This document shows, piece by piece, positions 8,762 to 18,162 of a DNA stretch of 64,000 nt. The notes below the pieces were generated by a model, which saw nothing but the letters and a program-made list of their open reading frames with translations, made no database searches and was not told where the DNA came from. How positions within the stretch are numbered: the first letter of the stretch is position 1; each line of letters begins with the position of its first letter. Made by a program: the position numbers and the translations under genes. The stretch comes from Bacteroidota bacterium (GTDB lineage: Bacteria; Bacteroidota; Bacteroidia; Chitinophagales; Chitinophagaceae): positions 1 through 64,000 of the forward strand of contig JAGWRO010000041.1 in assembly GCA_028876495.1 (NCBI GenBank), written 5' to 3'.

Positions 8762-9751
8762 CTAAAAATAATTAGCTTTCAATCTCAATCCTTCAGTTTC
8801 ATCCATGCCAAACATCAGGTTCATATTCTCAACTGCTTGTCCACTTGCACCTTTTAATAAATTATCAATCACAGAATGCACTACAAGAATATCTCCTTCT
8901 TTTTCCAAATGCAGGAAACAGTTGTTTGTGTTTACCACCTGTTTTAAAAAAATCGGTTCACTGCTGATCTTCACAAAAGGATGACTTTCGTAAAATTTCA
9001 CATAAGCTTCATGAATTTCACTCAGAGGTTTGATACATTTAATTTGTGACGTTACAAAAATTCCTCTCGTAAAATCTCCCCGCCAAGGCACAAAATGTAT
9101 TGAAGCATTTGAATTGCCTGAAAGACTGTTTAATGTCTGATTAATTTCGTGAAGATGCTGATGTGTCAAGGTTTTATAAGCCTGCACGTTATTTTCACGC
9201 CATGAAAAATGCGAAGTAGGCGATAAAGATTGCCCGGCCCCGGTAGAGCCTGTAATACCTGTTGTAAAAACATCATTCAACAATTTCATTTTTGCCAGTG
9301 GCAATAAACCTAGTTCAATTGCTGTGGCAAAACAACCGGGGTTTGCGACGTTTTCTGCTTTTTTTATTTGTTCACTATTAATCTCCGGAAGGCCGTAAAC
9401 AAAGTGACGATCTTTAAAAACTGATTTTTCTTTCAACCGGAAATCCTGTGAAAGTGAAATGATCTTTATATGCTGCGGCACTTCATTTTCTTCCAAAAAT
9501 TTTAGAGAATCACCATGTCCTACACACAAAAAAAGTACGTCAATCTCATCGCTCATTTCATGTGTAAACTCAATATCCGTTACGCCAACAAGATCGTGAT
9601 GAACCGCATGAACTTCTTTGCCAGCGTTACTTTTGCTGTGGATATAAATCATTTCTGCACAAGGATGATTGAGAAGCAACCTGATTAATTCTCCACCTGT
9701 ATAGCCGGCGCCACCAATTATACCAACCCTGATTTTATTTTTCATCGACAC
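8762..9751 (-). CDS. argC: N-acyl-gamma-glutamyl-phosphate reductase
   Basis: NADPH-dependent reductase that turns N-acylglutamyl phosphate into the semialdehyde. The Rossmann motif GGAGYTGGEL is at 13-22 and the catalytic cysteine is Cys140 in the ANPGCFATA segment. Length 329 aa. The frame overlaps the end of argG by 17 nt; a start at Met3 (9745) would reduce this to 11 nt and gives the more usual N-terminus MKNKIRV. Part of the tightly packed arg operon. Confidence 0.95.
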   Translation of the reverse strand: MSMKNKIRVGIIGGAGYTGGELIRLLLNHPCAEMIYIHSKSNAGKEVHAVHHDLVGVTDIEFTHEMSDEIDVLFLCVGHGDSLKFLEENEVPQHIKIISLSQDFRLKEKSVFKDRHFVYGLPEINSEQIKKAENVANPGCFATAIELGLLPLAKMKLLNDVFTTGITGSTGAGQSLSPTSHFSWRENNVQAYKTLTHQHLHEINQTLNSLSGNSNASIHFVPWRGDFTRGIFVTSQIKCIKPLSEIHEAYVKFYESHPFVKISSEPIFLKQVVNTNNCFLHLEKEGDILVVHSVIDNLLKGASGQAVENMNLMFGMDETEGLRLKANYF

Positions 9752-10943
9752 TGTTTTTTACCGCATGATAAATGGCTGTCTGGTTGCCAAAAATTTTGCT
9801 AAAGCCTCTTACATCTTGTCCGCTCCAACCGGTATTCATTTCACCATATTTGCCAAATTTACTACTCATCAAATCAAAAGGCGATTCGATCCCTGTTACC
9901 TGGAAACGATAAGGCATTAACTGAATGAATACATCACCCGTAACATTTTGCTGTGAGGAAGTAAAAAAGGCTTCAATATCGCGCATCACAGGATCAAGCA
10001 ATTGGCCTTCATGCAACCAGTTTCCGTAAAAATCGGCAAGTTGACTTTTTAAAGTGAGTTGCCATTTGGTGAGCACATTTTTTTCAAGTGCATGATGGCC
10101 TTTAATTATCAGCATAGCAGCAGCAGCTTCAAAACCAACTCTTCCTTTTATCCCAATTATGGTATCGCCTACATGCACATCGCGGCCAATGGCAAAAGGA
10201 CCAGCAATTTGTTGTAAGTGTTGAATTGCAGCAACCGGATGTTCAAATTTTTTATCGTTTACCCCAGTAAGATCGCCTTTTTCAAAATGCAATTTCACCT
10301 GCTCCGGTTCGTACTTGCTTAATTGTGTAGGCCATGCTTCTTCAGGCAACATGCCATTAGAGCTTAATGTTTCTTTGCCACCAACACTTGTTCCCCACAA
10401 ACCTTTGTTGATTGAATACACTGATTTTTCGAAATTCATTTTTACGCCTTTCGATTTCAGGTAATCAATTTCTTCCTGGCGTGATAACTGCATATCGCGA
10501 ATCGGCGTGATAATTTCAACCCCTGGAATCATTATATGAAAGATCATATCAAACCTCACCTGGTCATTTCCGGCACCTGTACTTCCATGCGCCACTGCAT
10601 CTGCGTCAATTTTTTTTACATGTTCAGCAATATGCAAAGCCTGTGAAACCCTTTCGGCACTTACACTTAAAGGATACGTATTGTTTTTCAATACATTTCC
10701 ATAAACCAGGTATTTTACAATCGTATCGTAATAACTTTTGGTGGCATCGACGGTTGTATGTGAAGCCACACCCAGCATTTTCGCATGTTGCGCTATTTGA
10801 TCCAATTCTTCTTTTGAAAATCCACCGGTATTTACAATGATACTGTGCACTTCATAATTCAATTCATTGGTAAAATACTTCACACAATAAGAAGTGTCCA
10901 ATCCGCCACTGAAACCAATTACAACTTTTTTGCTCATCGTCAA
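9735..10943 (-). CDS. argG: Argininosuccinate synthase
   Basis: ATP-dependent ligase joining citrulline and aspartate into argininosuccinate. The N-terminal PP-loop SGGLDTS is at 12-18 and the HGSTGAGNDQVRF citrulline/aspartate-binding segment is intact. Length 402 aa. Second gene of the arginine operon, 8 bp after the GNAT gene and overlapping argC. The true start may be Met3 (10937). Confidence 0.96.
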   Translation of the reverse strand: MTMSKKVVIGFSGGLDTSYCVKYFTNELNYEVHSIIVNTGGFSKEELDQIAQHAKMLGVASHTTVDATKSYYDTIVKYLVYGNVLKNNTYPLSVSAERVSQALHIAEHVKKIDADAVAHGSTGAGNDQVRFDMIFHIMIPGVEIITPIRDMQLSRQEEIDYLKSKGVKMNFEKSVYSINKGLWGTSVGGKETLSSNGMLPEEAWPTQLSKYEPEQVKLHFEKGDLTGVNDKKFEHPVAAIQHLQQIAGPFAIGRDVHVGDTIIGIKGRVGFEAAAAMLIIKGHHALEKNVLTKWQLTLKSQLADFYGNWLHEGQLLDPVMRDIEAFFTSSQQNVTGDVFIQLMPYRFQVTGIESPFDLMSSKFGKYGEMNTGWSGQDVRGFSKIFGNQTAIYHAVKNSVDEK

Positions 10944-10951
10944 TTCAACTT

Positions 10952-11647
10952 TTATAGGTTAAAGAAAAAACTCAATATAGACCTCGGCTTTTCCTGTTTT
11001 TTCTTTTTTAAATAATTTATAAGCCTGTTCTTTTTCAACCGCATAAATCTTTCATACACTTTCGATTTCTTTTTAAAATCACTTGCAGTTTCTTCCGGAG
11101 CATAATGATCTTTAGGATCGTAAAGCATGGCAGTACACATGCAATTTTTTCTTTCCTTGCTCATCAGAATATCATAATTGACACAACTTTTGCAGCCTGC
11201 CCAAAAGTTCTCGTCATCTGTAAGTTCAGAATAGGTTACCGGTTCATAGCCAAGATCGCTATTGATCTTCATTACAGCAAGGCCGGTAGTTAACCCAAAG
11301 ATTTTCGCCTCCGGGTATTTTTGCCTGGAGAGTGCGAAAATGCGTTGCTTAATCGTTTTTGCTATCCCTGATTTTCTGAATTCAGGAGCTACTATGAGTC
11401 CGCTGTTAGCAACAAATTTCTCATGGCCCCAGGCTTCAATATAGCAAAAACCTACCCATTTGCCCTCTTTTGTAACAGCTATGACTGCTTTTCCTTCACT
11501 TATCTTCTGAGAGATATATTCGGGTGAACGTTTGGCAATCCCGGTACCACGCGCCTGTGCAGACGAAGCCATTTCATCTGTAATGGCAGGTGCGTAAATT
11601 ATATCAGCAGGAATTGCAACACGAACAATTATATTTGATTGTTCCAA
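10952..11647 (-). CDS. GNAT acyltransferase heading the arginine operon, candidate N-acylglutamate synthase
   Basis: A 231-aa GNAT-fold protein with the acyl-CoA region (FVANSGLIVAPEFRKSGIAKTIK, roughly 79-101; arginine-lysine-glycine turn RKSGIAK). After the fold come clustered cysteines (CKSC and CMC, about residues 154-170) and a lysine-rich C-terminus. It is the first gene of the arg operon, and no other argA, argJ or fused synthase is in the window, so it is the natural candidate for acylating glutamate with acetyl-CoA or, given ArgF' Ala90, succinyl-CoA. The start is TTG at 11647; no Shine-Dalgarno is seen. The role is inferred from position. Confidence 0.75.
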   Translation of the reverse strand: MEQSNIIVRVAIPADIIYAPAITDEMASSAQARGTGIAKRSPEYISQKISEGKAVIAVTKEGKWVGFCYIEAWGHEKFVANSGLIVAPEFRKSGIAKTIKQRIFALSRQKYPEAKIFGLTTGLAVMKINSDLGYEPVTYSELTDDENFWAGCKSCVNYDILMSKERKNCMCTAMLYDPKDHYAPEETASDFKKKSKVYERFMRLKKNRLINYLKKKKQEKPRSILSFFFNL

Positions 11648-11704
11648 TTTGCACGAAATTTAAAATTTAAAAGAATAAGAGAGAAATCGGGGGATTTTTT
11701 TTCA

Positions 11705-11740
11705 CTGATAGGTGCGCTTTCAAACGCAAGGGCCTATCAG
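11705..11740 (-). promoter_or_regulatory. Hairpin in the arginine operon leader
   Basis: CTGATAGG (11705-11712) pairs perfectly with CCTATCAG (11733-11740), and inside it TGCG pairs with CGCA, leaving an 8-nt loop and a 4-nt bulge. In the minus-strand transcript it lies about 90-58 nt upstream of the first start codon and is followed by an A-rich, not U-rich, stretch, so it is not a simple terminator. It could be an RNA regulatory element or a dimeric-protein site. Confidence 0.5.
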
Positions 11741-11837
11741 CATCCACGTCGTAATAATAAATATACCGTTACCGGGGAAAGGGAATTATATAAATTATTT
11801 TTTTTCAAGGCTTGTCTTGATTTTTAAAGTGAGAAGA

Positions 11838-11867
11838 CAAAAATAATATAATATTTATTATCGCAAA
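11838..11867 (-). promoter_or_regulatory. Predicted promoter of the arginine operon
   Basis: On the minus strand TTTG (11867-11864), an 18-bp spacer, then TATTTTTG (11845-11838) match the Bacteroidota TTTG...TAnnTTTG pattern. This predicts transcription starting near 11830 and a leader of about 185 nt before the TTG start of the first gene. Confidence 0.5.
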
Positions 11868-12028
11868 TATTTTTATCCAAATATTTTGTTATGATGAAGA
11901 GAAATCACTACAACAGCAAATTCATCATAAAATTGCCATTAACAGTAAATTAATTAATAATGAATTTTTTTATTAGCACATGGCTATGCAAGGAGGCAAT
12001 AAAACCTGAATTTATTAAAGAAAATCTG

Positions 12029-13564
12029 TTACAATTTAAAACCAATAGTAGCAACCACATTTCCGTAATTAGCCTTAAGATAAGCCGGCGTATTGGGTTT
12101 ATCCTGAAGCAGGTAAGGATAATTTACGTCTTTATTCATTGAATAAACGTAGGCAAGATCGAGAAAAATGCCCTTATTTCTGTAGCCAAGCCCGCCAGTT
12201 ACTTTTACAACATCAGAAGTTTGATTCTGGTAAGGATTACCATAATAAGCGCCACCTAATCTTACCATAAAAGTGTTGAATTTTAATTCGCCACCAATGC
12301 GGGCGTTAATAGTACTTTTATAAAGATTATCAATCGTTTTGTTTAAAGAATTATAGTAATCAGCGGTGCTTGCATCATTAGTTACATCATGAAATGAAGC
12401 GTTTTTATAGTCTACGTATTCAACATCTGCTGTAATAAAACCTTTCTGGCTTTGAACATTTTCAATGTCGCTGCCAAACAAATAAGAACCACTTAAAATC
12501 ATTCTCCACGGTGTAGTCATATTATATTTTGATTCCAGGGGCTGTCCGTTAGTCAGGTCTGTTGAACTTTGTTGTTTTATCCCGGCTCCTCCATAACCTT
12601 CAAGATCAGTGATTACTTCTGTAGTGTAATCATCTGTAAGTTGGTAAACTGTTGGCGTATGAAATGCAAGTCCCAGCCTTATGTTTTCAACCGGTTTAAA
12701 AATAACACCCAATTTCGCATTAATGCCAATGCCTTTTGTTTGCAAAGATTCATTTGCCTGAAAATAATTAAAATTGTTATTAGGGTTAGAAGTTGCATCA
12801 CTTTCCTTATAGGAAGCATTTCGTTTATAATTTAAAAAAGGAATTGAAATCGTTCCGCCAAAATACCATTTGTCCTGCAGGTTCACTCCCATTCCAAAAG
12901 CCAAATCGGTAATGCCTCCGGTAGTATTGATCGTATTTTCCTGGATAAGACCGGTAGAAGGATTTGCTTGGGTTCTGTAACCACTCAGCGAGCCATCCGG
13001 CGCCTGAACGGTATCAATGAGATAAGTGTTAAACGCAAGGCTGCTTCCATAAGGATAATTACTTGCAGCAGCATTAGGATCGGTCACATTATTATTGACC
13101 AGTTCTTCTAGGTATTTTTCTGAATACGAAGATTTGTAATTGGTTCCTCTATAATAAACGTGGTTATTAAAATCGGCCACACGGTTTACTCCAACCCCAA
13201 ATGAAATACTTTTTACACTTTTACTACGTGTTGGGCCTCCAATAACAAATCCTGTGGCGCCCAAATTAAAATTATTATCAGTAGCGCTTTCAGAATTATT
13301 AAGATAATTTGAGCTGGTATTTTTAAAAGAAAGAGAGGGTGTCAAAACAAAGTCGCCCGTTTTATAAAAACCCAGTCCTGCAGGATTGATAAAAAGTGAA
13401 GTAAATTCTCCACCTAAAGAGCCACCCGCGCCTCCTATTGCCTGATTTCTTGCTGTACCGCCCGGCTGGGTTAAATAAGAATATCTTAATGCATCAGCAG
13501 GCTCCTGTGCATAAGAAAGGCTAACTGCAAAGGAAAAAAATACAATTAAATAGATTGCTTTCAT
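12029..13564 (-). CDS. FadL/OmpP1-family outer membrane protein
   Basis: Outer-membrane beta-barrel of the FadL/TodX type, which usually carries hydrophobic compounds such as fatty acids across the outer membrane. I choose the ATG at 13564 because it gives a clean signal peptide (MKAIYLIVFF... ending SYAQ); the longer frame to 13609 adds a charged head. The mature N-terminus and the TSLFINPAGLG segment (NPAG at about 60-63) are characteristic of the family. 511 aa with a C-terminal aromatic-ended strand (ATIGFKL). Substrate unknown. It follows the YG-rich lipoprotein gene but is separated from it by a terminator. Confidence 0.85.
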   Translation of the reverse strand: MKAIYLIVFFSFAVSLSYAQEPADALRYSYLTQPGGTARNQAIGGAGGSLGGEFTSLFINPAGLGFYKTGDFVLTPSLSFKNTSSNYLNNSESATDNNFNLGATGFVIGGPTRSKSVKSISFGVGVNRVADFNNHVYYRGTNYKSSYSEKYLEELVNNNVTDPNAAASNYPYGSSLAFNTYLIDTVQAPDGSLSGYRTQANPSTGLIQENTINTTGGITDLAFGMGVNLQDKWYFGGTISIPFLNYKRNASYKESDATSNPNNNFNYFQANESLQTKGIGINAKLGVIFKPVENIRLGLAFHTPTVYQLTDDYTTEVITDLEGYGGAGIKQQSSTDLTNGQPLESKYNMTTPWRMILSGSYLFGSDIENVQSQKGFITADVEYVDYKNASFHDVTNDASTADYYNSLNKTIDNLYKSTINARIGGELKFNTFMVRLGGAYYGNPYQNQTSDVVKVTGGLGYRNKGIFLDLAYVYSMNKDVNYPYLLQDKPNTPAYLKANYGNVVATIGFKL

Positions 13565-13619
13565 AGTAAACGAATAAATAATTCTCTTTTTTAATTTTAT
13601 ACAGATCAAGGCGAAAAAC

Positions 13620-13657
13620 AGTTTTAAATGGGATGAAAAATCATCCCATTTTAAAAA
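13620..13657 (-). terminator. Perfect 11-bp hairpin between lipoprotein and fadL-like genes
   Basis: AAATGGGATGA, four A, TCATCCCATTT (13626-13651), flanked by T and A runs on both sides. It lies directly after the lipoprotein gene on the minus strand and before the next start, as a rho-independent terminator would. Confidence 0.65.
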
Positions 13658-13671
13658 ATTTTATATAATTC

Positions 13672-14550
13672 TTATCTTCTGAAAGTCCTAACCGGAGCAC
13701 TACTACCGCTACCACCTTCTGAAGATGAAGATGGTGAATTGGAGGGTGTACTTGGAGTAAATGTTCTTTGTGGAGTTTCGTACGTATTATTATTATTGTT
13801 ATTGTTGTAGTTATATGTTCTCCTGTTGTTATTACTGTTACTGGGAGCCACATAAGTACTTCTTTGAGAAGGAGCAAAAACTCTCCTGATCACATTTCCC
13901 ACACCAGTTCCTCTTGATGGCTGAGTAGTGCCGGTGTTGATAGTACGAATTGGTTGAACATTTCCTCTTGGAGTGTTACTTCCTGAATTATTATAAACGT
14001 TCAGGTTGTATCTCCTCGGACCGGTATTCGTATTTACACTTTTGCCTGAAAATAAAATTGGCGAATAATAGGGCGAGAAGCCATAACTGTATGGAGAATA
14101 GCCATAACCACCAAGGGAATATGGATTATAATAGCCATAAGGAGAATTATAAAAATTCAGGTTATTATATCCAAATGAGTTATAATAAGGATCATACATT
14201 CCTTTCATGCCGTATGGATTATAACCATATCCATCATACCCGTAAAACGGATTATTAAAGCTGCTATAAGGATACATAGAATAAGGGCTGTAGCCATATC
14301 CCATGCCCATGCTAAAAGTTATCGCATTACGATAAACCGGATCATTGATACCTCTTCTAATGTCTGCATCTTCCTGGTTCCTGTATGAATATGAATTCTT
14401 ATCTTGTTCCGTCACTGTGGATACGTATGAATTTTCCTGCGGTGCCGGTGAATAATAAACATCATCGGGAGTTTGGCCTGTGCGATAAGCGGTACTGCAA
14501 CTGCTGAAAGCAGCCACCGCACCAAGCAACAGTAAATGTTTTATTTTCAT
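13672..14550 (-). CDS. Tyr/Gly/Asn-rich surface lipoprotein
   Basis: Signal peptide ends in a lipobox (AFSSC, Cys18), so the protein is a lipoprotein. Residues about 80-170 are a low-complexity run of short GY, PY, NPYG and YSPY repeats, followed by a Ser/Asn-rich tail with a poly-Asn stretch and a basic end (VRTFRR). 292 aa. Composition is like prolyl/vitelline-rich adhesive or envelope-coating proteins, but no domain is recognised and no function should be assigned. Repetitive codons such as TAT/GGA give a long mirror ORF on the other frame, which I do not call. Confidence 0.75.
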   Translation of the reverse strand: MKIKHLLLLGAVAAFSSCSTAYRTGQTPDDVYYSPAPQENSYVSTVTEQDKNSYSYRNQEDADIRRGINDPVYRNAITFSMGMGYGYSPYSMYPYSSFNNPFYGYDGYGYNPYGMKGMYDPYYNSFGYNNLNFYNSPYGYYNPYSLGGYGYSPYSYGFSPYYSPILFSGKSVNTNTGPRRYNLNVYNNSGSNTPRGNVQPIRTINTGTTQPSRGTGVGNVIRRVFAPSQRSTYVAPSNSNNNRRTYNYNNNNNNNTYETPQRTFTPSTPSNSPSSSSEGGSGSSAPVRTFRR

Positions 14551-14733
14551 GGCTTTGAGTTTTAGAAAGTTTAATAATGAAGCTTATTTTTGCCGCATCT
14601 TTCTGTAAATTTAAGAATAATAGTTTATTAACTACGCATTGTTTTTATGAATGGTTGTTAAAGTAACTAAAAACAAAATGTATTCTAAATCAACTAAAAT
14701 TGCAGGAAGAATAATTAAAAATATAAAATAATA

Positions 14734-16209
14734 ATGAGTAAAGAAATTACGGCGCGGGAAACTGATTATTCTCAATGGTATAACGACCTGATCATAAAAG
14801 CAGGACTTGCTGATTACAGCGCGGTTCGTGGTTGCATGGTGATAAAGCCTTACGGTTTTGCCCTTTGGGAAAATATGCAAAGCCAGTTAGACAAACGTTT
14901 TAAAGAAACAGGCCACCAGAACGCGTATTTCCCTTTATTTATTCCCAAAAGCTTTTTAAGCAAAGAAGCCGCCCATGTGGAAGGCTTTGCCAAAGAATGT
15001 GCAGTAGTTACTCATTACCGCTTAAAAAATTCCGAGGATGGAACCGGGATTATTGTAGATCCGGATGCAAAACTCGAAGAAGAACTGATCGTTCGTCCGA
15101 CTTCAGAAACCATTATCTGGAATACTTATAAAACATGGATCCAATCCTATCGCGATCTGCCGCTGCTCATCAATCAATGGGCAAATGTGGTAAGATGGGA
15201 AATGCGCACCCGTCTCTTTTTACGCACTACTGAATTCCTTTGGCAAGAGGGACACACAGCGCATGCCACTGCGCAGGAAGCGATTGATGAAACCATGCAA
15301 ATGCTGAATATCTATGCAGAATTTGCTGAAGAATGGATGGCAATGCCGGTAATAAAAGGGGTAAAAAGTGTAAATGAGCGTTTTGCTGGTGCGGTAGACA
15401 CTTTTTGTATTGAAGCGATGATGCAGGATGGAAAAGCTTTGCAGGCGGGCACTTCCCATTTTCTTGGGCAAAATTTCGCCAAAGCTTTTGATGTAAAATT
15501 CAGTGATAAAGAAAATAAACTGGATTATGTTTGGGCCACAAGCTGGGGCGTAAGCACAAGATTAATTGGTGCTTTGGTGATGGCGCACAGCGATGATGAC
15601 GGGCTCGTGCTTCCTCCAAAATTAGCTCCGATACAGGTTGTAATCGTTCCTATTTATAAAGGCGAAGATCAAAAAAAGGCAATTGATGAAAAAGTAATTC
15701 CTTTAATGGAAGATTTTAAAGCACTTGGCGTTTCGGTAAAATATGATGATGATGATAGCCGTCGTCCGGGATGGAAATTTGCCGAATATGAAATGAAAGG
15801 TGTTCCGGTAAGAATTGCAATGGGCGCACGTGATCTTGAAAATAATGTTGCCGAGGTAGCGCGCCGCGACAAAAAATCCAAGGAATCGGTTTCACTGGAT
15901 GGACTTGCCAATACTATTTGGGTTTTGCTGGAAGATATCCAGAACTCAATTTACGAAAAAGCAAAAACTTACCGTGATGAACATATTACCAAAGCCGATA
16001 CATGGGATGAATTTGTAAAATTATTGGATGAAAAAGGGGGCTTCATTTCAGCGCATTGGGATGGCACTGCCGATGCAGAAGAAAAAATAAAAGAATTGAG
16101 CAAAGCAACCATTCGCTGCATTCCTTTAAATAACCCAATAGAAGAAGGTAAAGATATTTTAACCGGAAAGCCAAGTAAAGAAAGGGTTTTATTTGCAAGA
16201 GCTTATTAG
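14734..16209 (+). CDS. proS: Prolyl-tRNA synthetase (archaeal/eukaryotic-type, short)
   Basis: Class II aminoacyl-tRNA synthetase that charges tRNA-Pro. Motif 2 runs from Arg154 ([15 protein letters not shown]) through QEGHTAH, and motif 3 is around 271-290 ([20 protein letters not shown]), followed by the anticodon-binding domain ([10 protein letters not shown] onwards) and a C-terminal domain ending in ARAY. Length 491 aa and absence of the bacterial INS editing domain place it with the ProS type common in Bacteroidota. It is transcribed alone, divergent from the lipoprotein gene. Confidence 0.97.
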   Translation: MSKEITARETDYSQWYNDLIIKAGLADYSAVRGCMVIKPYGFALWENMQSQLDKRFKETGHQNAYFPLFIPKSFLSKEAAHVEGFAKECAVVTHYRLKNSEDGTGIIVDPDAKLEEELIVRPTSETIIWNTYKTWIQSYRDLPLLINQWANVVRWEMRTRLFLRTTEFLWQEGHTAHATAQEAIDETMQMLNIYAEFAEEWMAMPVIKGVKSVNERFAGAVDTFCIEAMMQDGKALQAGTSHFLGQNFAKAFDVKFSDKENKLDYVWATSWGVSTRLIGALVMAHSDDDGLVLPPKLAPIQVVIVPIYKGEDQKKAIDEKVIPLMEDFKALGVSVKYDDDDSRRPGWKFAEYEMKGVPVRIAMGARDLENNVAEVARRDKKSKESVSLDGLANTIWVLLEDIQNSIYEKAKTYRDEHITKADTWDEFVKLLDEKGGFISAHWDGTADAEEKIKELSKATIRCIPLNNPIEEGKDILTGKPSKERVLFARAY

Positions 16210-16327
16210 TTTTTGATAAAGAAATCTAAAACATAAATCTCTATTATTTGTTGGTTTACTAATCAAACAGTTTTTTTTATTTTAATTTAAATTAATAACC
16301 TTTGGAATTAATTTAAAAACTACTGTA

Positions 16328-16780
16328 ATGGAAAATTTAGACCTGCTAAACTATGATCTGCAATTATCTCCCACCTCGCAAACCTTTTTAAGCGAAACCG
16401 CCAAATGGGGTAAATTTATTGCTATCATCGGATTTATTGGGTGCGGGTTTATCATTATTATCGCTTTCTTTATTCCCTCTATTTATTCCAGCCTGTCAAC
16501 CCTGCAAGGAGTGCCATCACAACTGGCTTCTGGCTCCACAATAGGAATCACCATTGGTTATATTTTAATTTCTGCTTTATTATTTTTTCCCTGCCTTTTT
16601 CTATATCGGTTTTCTACCAAGATGAAAGTAGCCTTAAAAACCGTAAGCCAGGAAAACTTTGATGCGTCTTTTAAAAATTTAAAATCGATGTTTAAGTTTT
16701 ATGGAATTTTCACCATCGTCATGTTGTCGATTTATGCATTAGTTTTCATTTTTGCAATGCTAGCCTTGGCGATGAGATAG
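16328..16780 (+). CDS. DUF5362-like small membrane protein
   Basis: 150 aa with three hydrophobic segments, about 28-50, 71-94 and 122-148, and a charged loop at 95-121. The first ~27 residues are polar. The arrangement resembles DUF5362 membrane proteins common in Bacteroidota. No catalytic motif is visible and the role is unknown. It stands alone 118 bp after proS. Confidence 0.75.
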   Translation: MENLDLLNYDLQLSPTSQTFLSETAKWGKFIAIIGFIGCGFIIIIAFFIPSIYSSLSTLQGVPSQLASGSTIGITIGYILISALLFFPCLFLYRFSTKMKVALKTVSQENFDASFKNLKSMFKFYGIFTIVMLSIYALVFIFAMLALAMR

Positions 16781-16874
16781 ATCCACTGAATTCCAGGAAA
16801 GTCCGGGACAAAAAACTTTATAAGGAAATTAGCTATTGCAACAAGTCCAAAAGTGCAGCCAAATATGAGGAGGG

Positions 16875-17312
16875 CTATTTCTTTGCTTCATCAGTAATAA
16901 TCTGTAATGTTTTTTGATCTTTTTCACCGCTAAAAAACTTATCAAGCACTCTTTGAAAAACCGGGTCTGCATTGGGCAACAGAGAAAATAAAGTCATTGA
17001 AGATTTTAATTTCAAATCGTCAGGGCTTCCGAAAATTATATTGGCATTATCAGTCGTAAGCCCAAGTAAAACATTAGAAATTTGAACCAACCTTTTTCCC
17101 AAAACCGGGTGATTTAAATAATTCTCGGCTTCCTCCATATTTATGATAGCATAAAATCTTGAAACTTCACTAAAACCCAATCCGTGTATTTGAGGAAAAA
17201 TATACCACATCCAATGAGATCGCTTTCTTCCATTCATAATTTCTGATAAGGCAATCTCATACTCCGATAACTGCGCATCAAGAAACCTTTGTAAATTTTC
17301 AGATTGGTTCAT
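16875..17312 (-). CDS. DUF1810 family protein
   Basis: 145 aa cytosolic protein with the DUF1810 hallmark segment SHWMWYIFPQIHGLG (32-46), preceded by an acidic helix (FLDAQLSEYEIALSEI). Family function is unknown; the fold is reported as all-helical. It lies 7 bp after the YdcF-like gene on the same strand, so the two are probably one transcript. Confidence 0.88.
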   Translation of the reverse strand: MNQSENLQRFLDAQLSEYEIALSEIMNGRKRSHWMWYIFPQIHGLGFSEVSRFYAIINMEEAENYLNHPVLGKRLVQISNVLLGLTTDNANIIFGSPDDLKLKSSMTLFSLLPNADPVFQRVLDKFFSGEKDQKTLQIITDEAKK

Positions 17313-17319
17313 GATGTTT

Positions 17320-17973
17320 TTATTTCATTAAATGTTTATCAAAACCCAGCGCTACTAATTTTTCAAATGCATCCCAAACTTCTGCAGGGATTTCCTGGTA
17401 AACCTGGAAGCCTTTTTCTGGATATAACTTGATTCTTTGCAAATCCCCCGCCATAATATTGATAACTCTTTCCATTGGTATTTCTTCGTTGGGGTATTCT
17501 TCGAAAGAAATTTTAGGAGAAGTAACCAGCAATTTTTTGCCAGGCCAGTGCTTTGTAAAAGTAGCGTAAGACCTGCGCTCCATATAAGGCTTTTGAACCA
17601 CAATAAAACTTTTCGGATCTAATCCTTTTTCTTCCAATAATTTTTGAGTGAAGACAATGTTCTCACCAGTATTAGTCGAATTGTTTTCGATCAATATCGC
17701 TTCCGGTGGAACGCCTTTTTTAATTGCAACAGCCGCAAATTTGTCTGCTTCTTTTTCTGTCCATAATCCCTGCGTGAAATTTCCCAGTCCGCCCGACATG
17801 ATCATCAAAGGGGCATAACCTTGCAAATACAATTCGGCAGCACGCTCCGGAACACGAAGATCATGACTCCCCAAAGCAAGAATACAATCCGTTTTTTCCA
17901 ACCTATTATTGAGAAGATGGTAATTCCAAAGTTTTTTTGCGAGAGTAATAATTTCCTGGTTAAGCATCAGCAA
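17320..17973 (-). CDS. YdcF/DUF218 family protein
   Basis: 217 aa, DUF218 (ElyC/SanA/YdcF) Rossmann-like fold. Visible motifs: CILALGSHDLRVPERAAELY near 26-45, IMSGGLGNF around 58-66, ENNSTNTGENI about 100-110, and VVQKPYMERRSYATF around 125-139. Without a signal peptide or membrane segment it is the soluble YdcF type. Its substrate is unknown; family members bind nucleotides or act in envelope metabolism. Paired with DUF1810. Confidence 0.88.
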   Translation of the reverse strand: MLMLNQEIITLAKKLWNYHLLNNRLEKTDCILALGSHDLRVPERAAELYLQGYAPLMIMSGGLGNFTQGLWTEKEADKFAAVAIKKGVPPEAILIENNSTNTGENIVFTQKLLEEKGLDPKSFIVVQKPYMERRSYATFTKHWPGKKLLVTSPKISFEEYPNEEIPMERVINIMAGDLQRIKLYPEKGFQVYQEIPAEVWDAFEKLVALGFDKHLMK

Positions 17974-18162
17974 AAATAAAAAAGGATATGGCTTAATTTA
18001 AGAAAAATATTTTTCATTAAAAATGGATAATTAAGCAGTATTTTAGTTTTTTAATTAAATAACGACCTCAGTTATTTAAAATAAAAGAATTCCCTAATTT
18101 CATCCTGCCTAAAATACTAAAATTGTTATATTAGGTGGATTTACTAATAAATTCAAAAAATA

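Noticed and set aside
11700-11790. Arginine leader peptide with tandem CGA CGT codons
   Set aside because: The frame containing the two Arg codons has no plausible start codon before them; the ATG frame nearby has no arginine.
13641-13877. Minus-strand 78-codon frame overlapping the YG-rich lipoprotein
   Set aside because: Shadow in another frame caused by repetitive codons of the lipoprotein gene; runs through the terminator.
13900-14350. Repetitive segment considered as CRISPR or DNA tandem array
   Set aside because: The repeats are irregular and are explained by the GY/PY-rich lipoprotein coding sequence.
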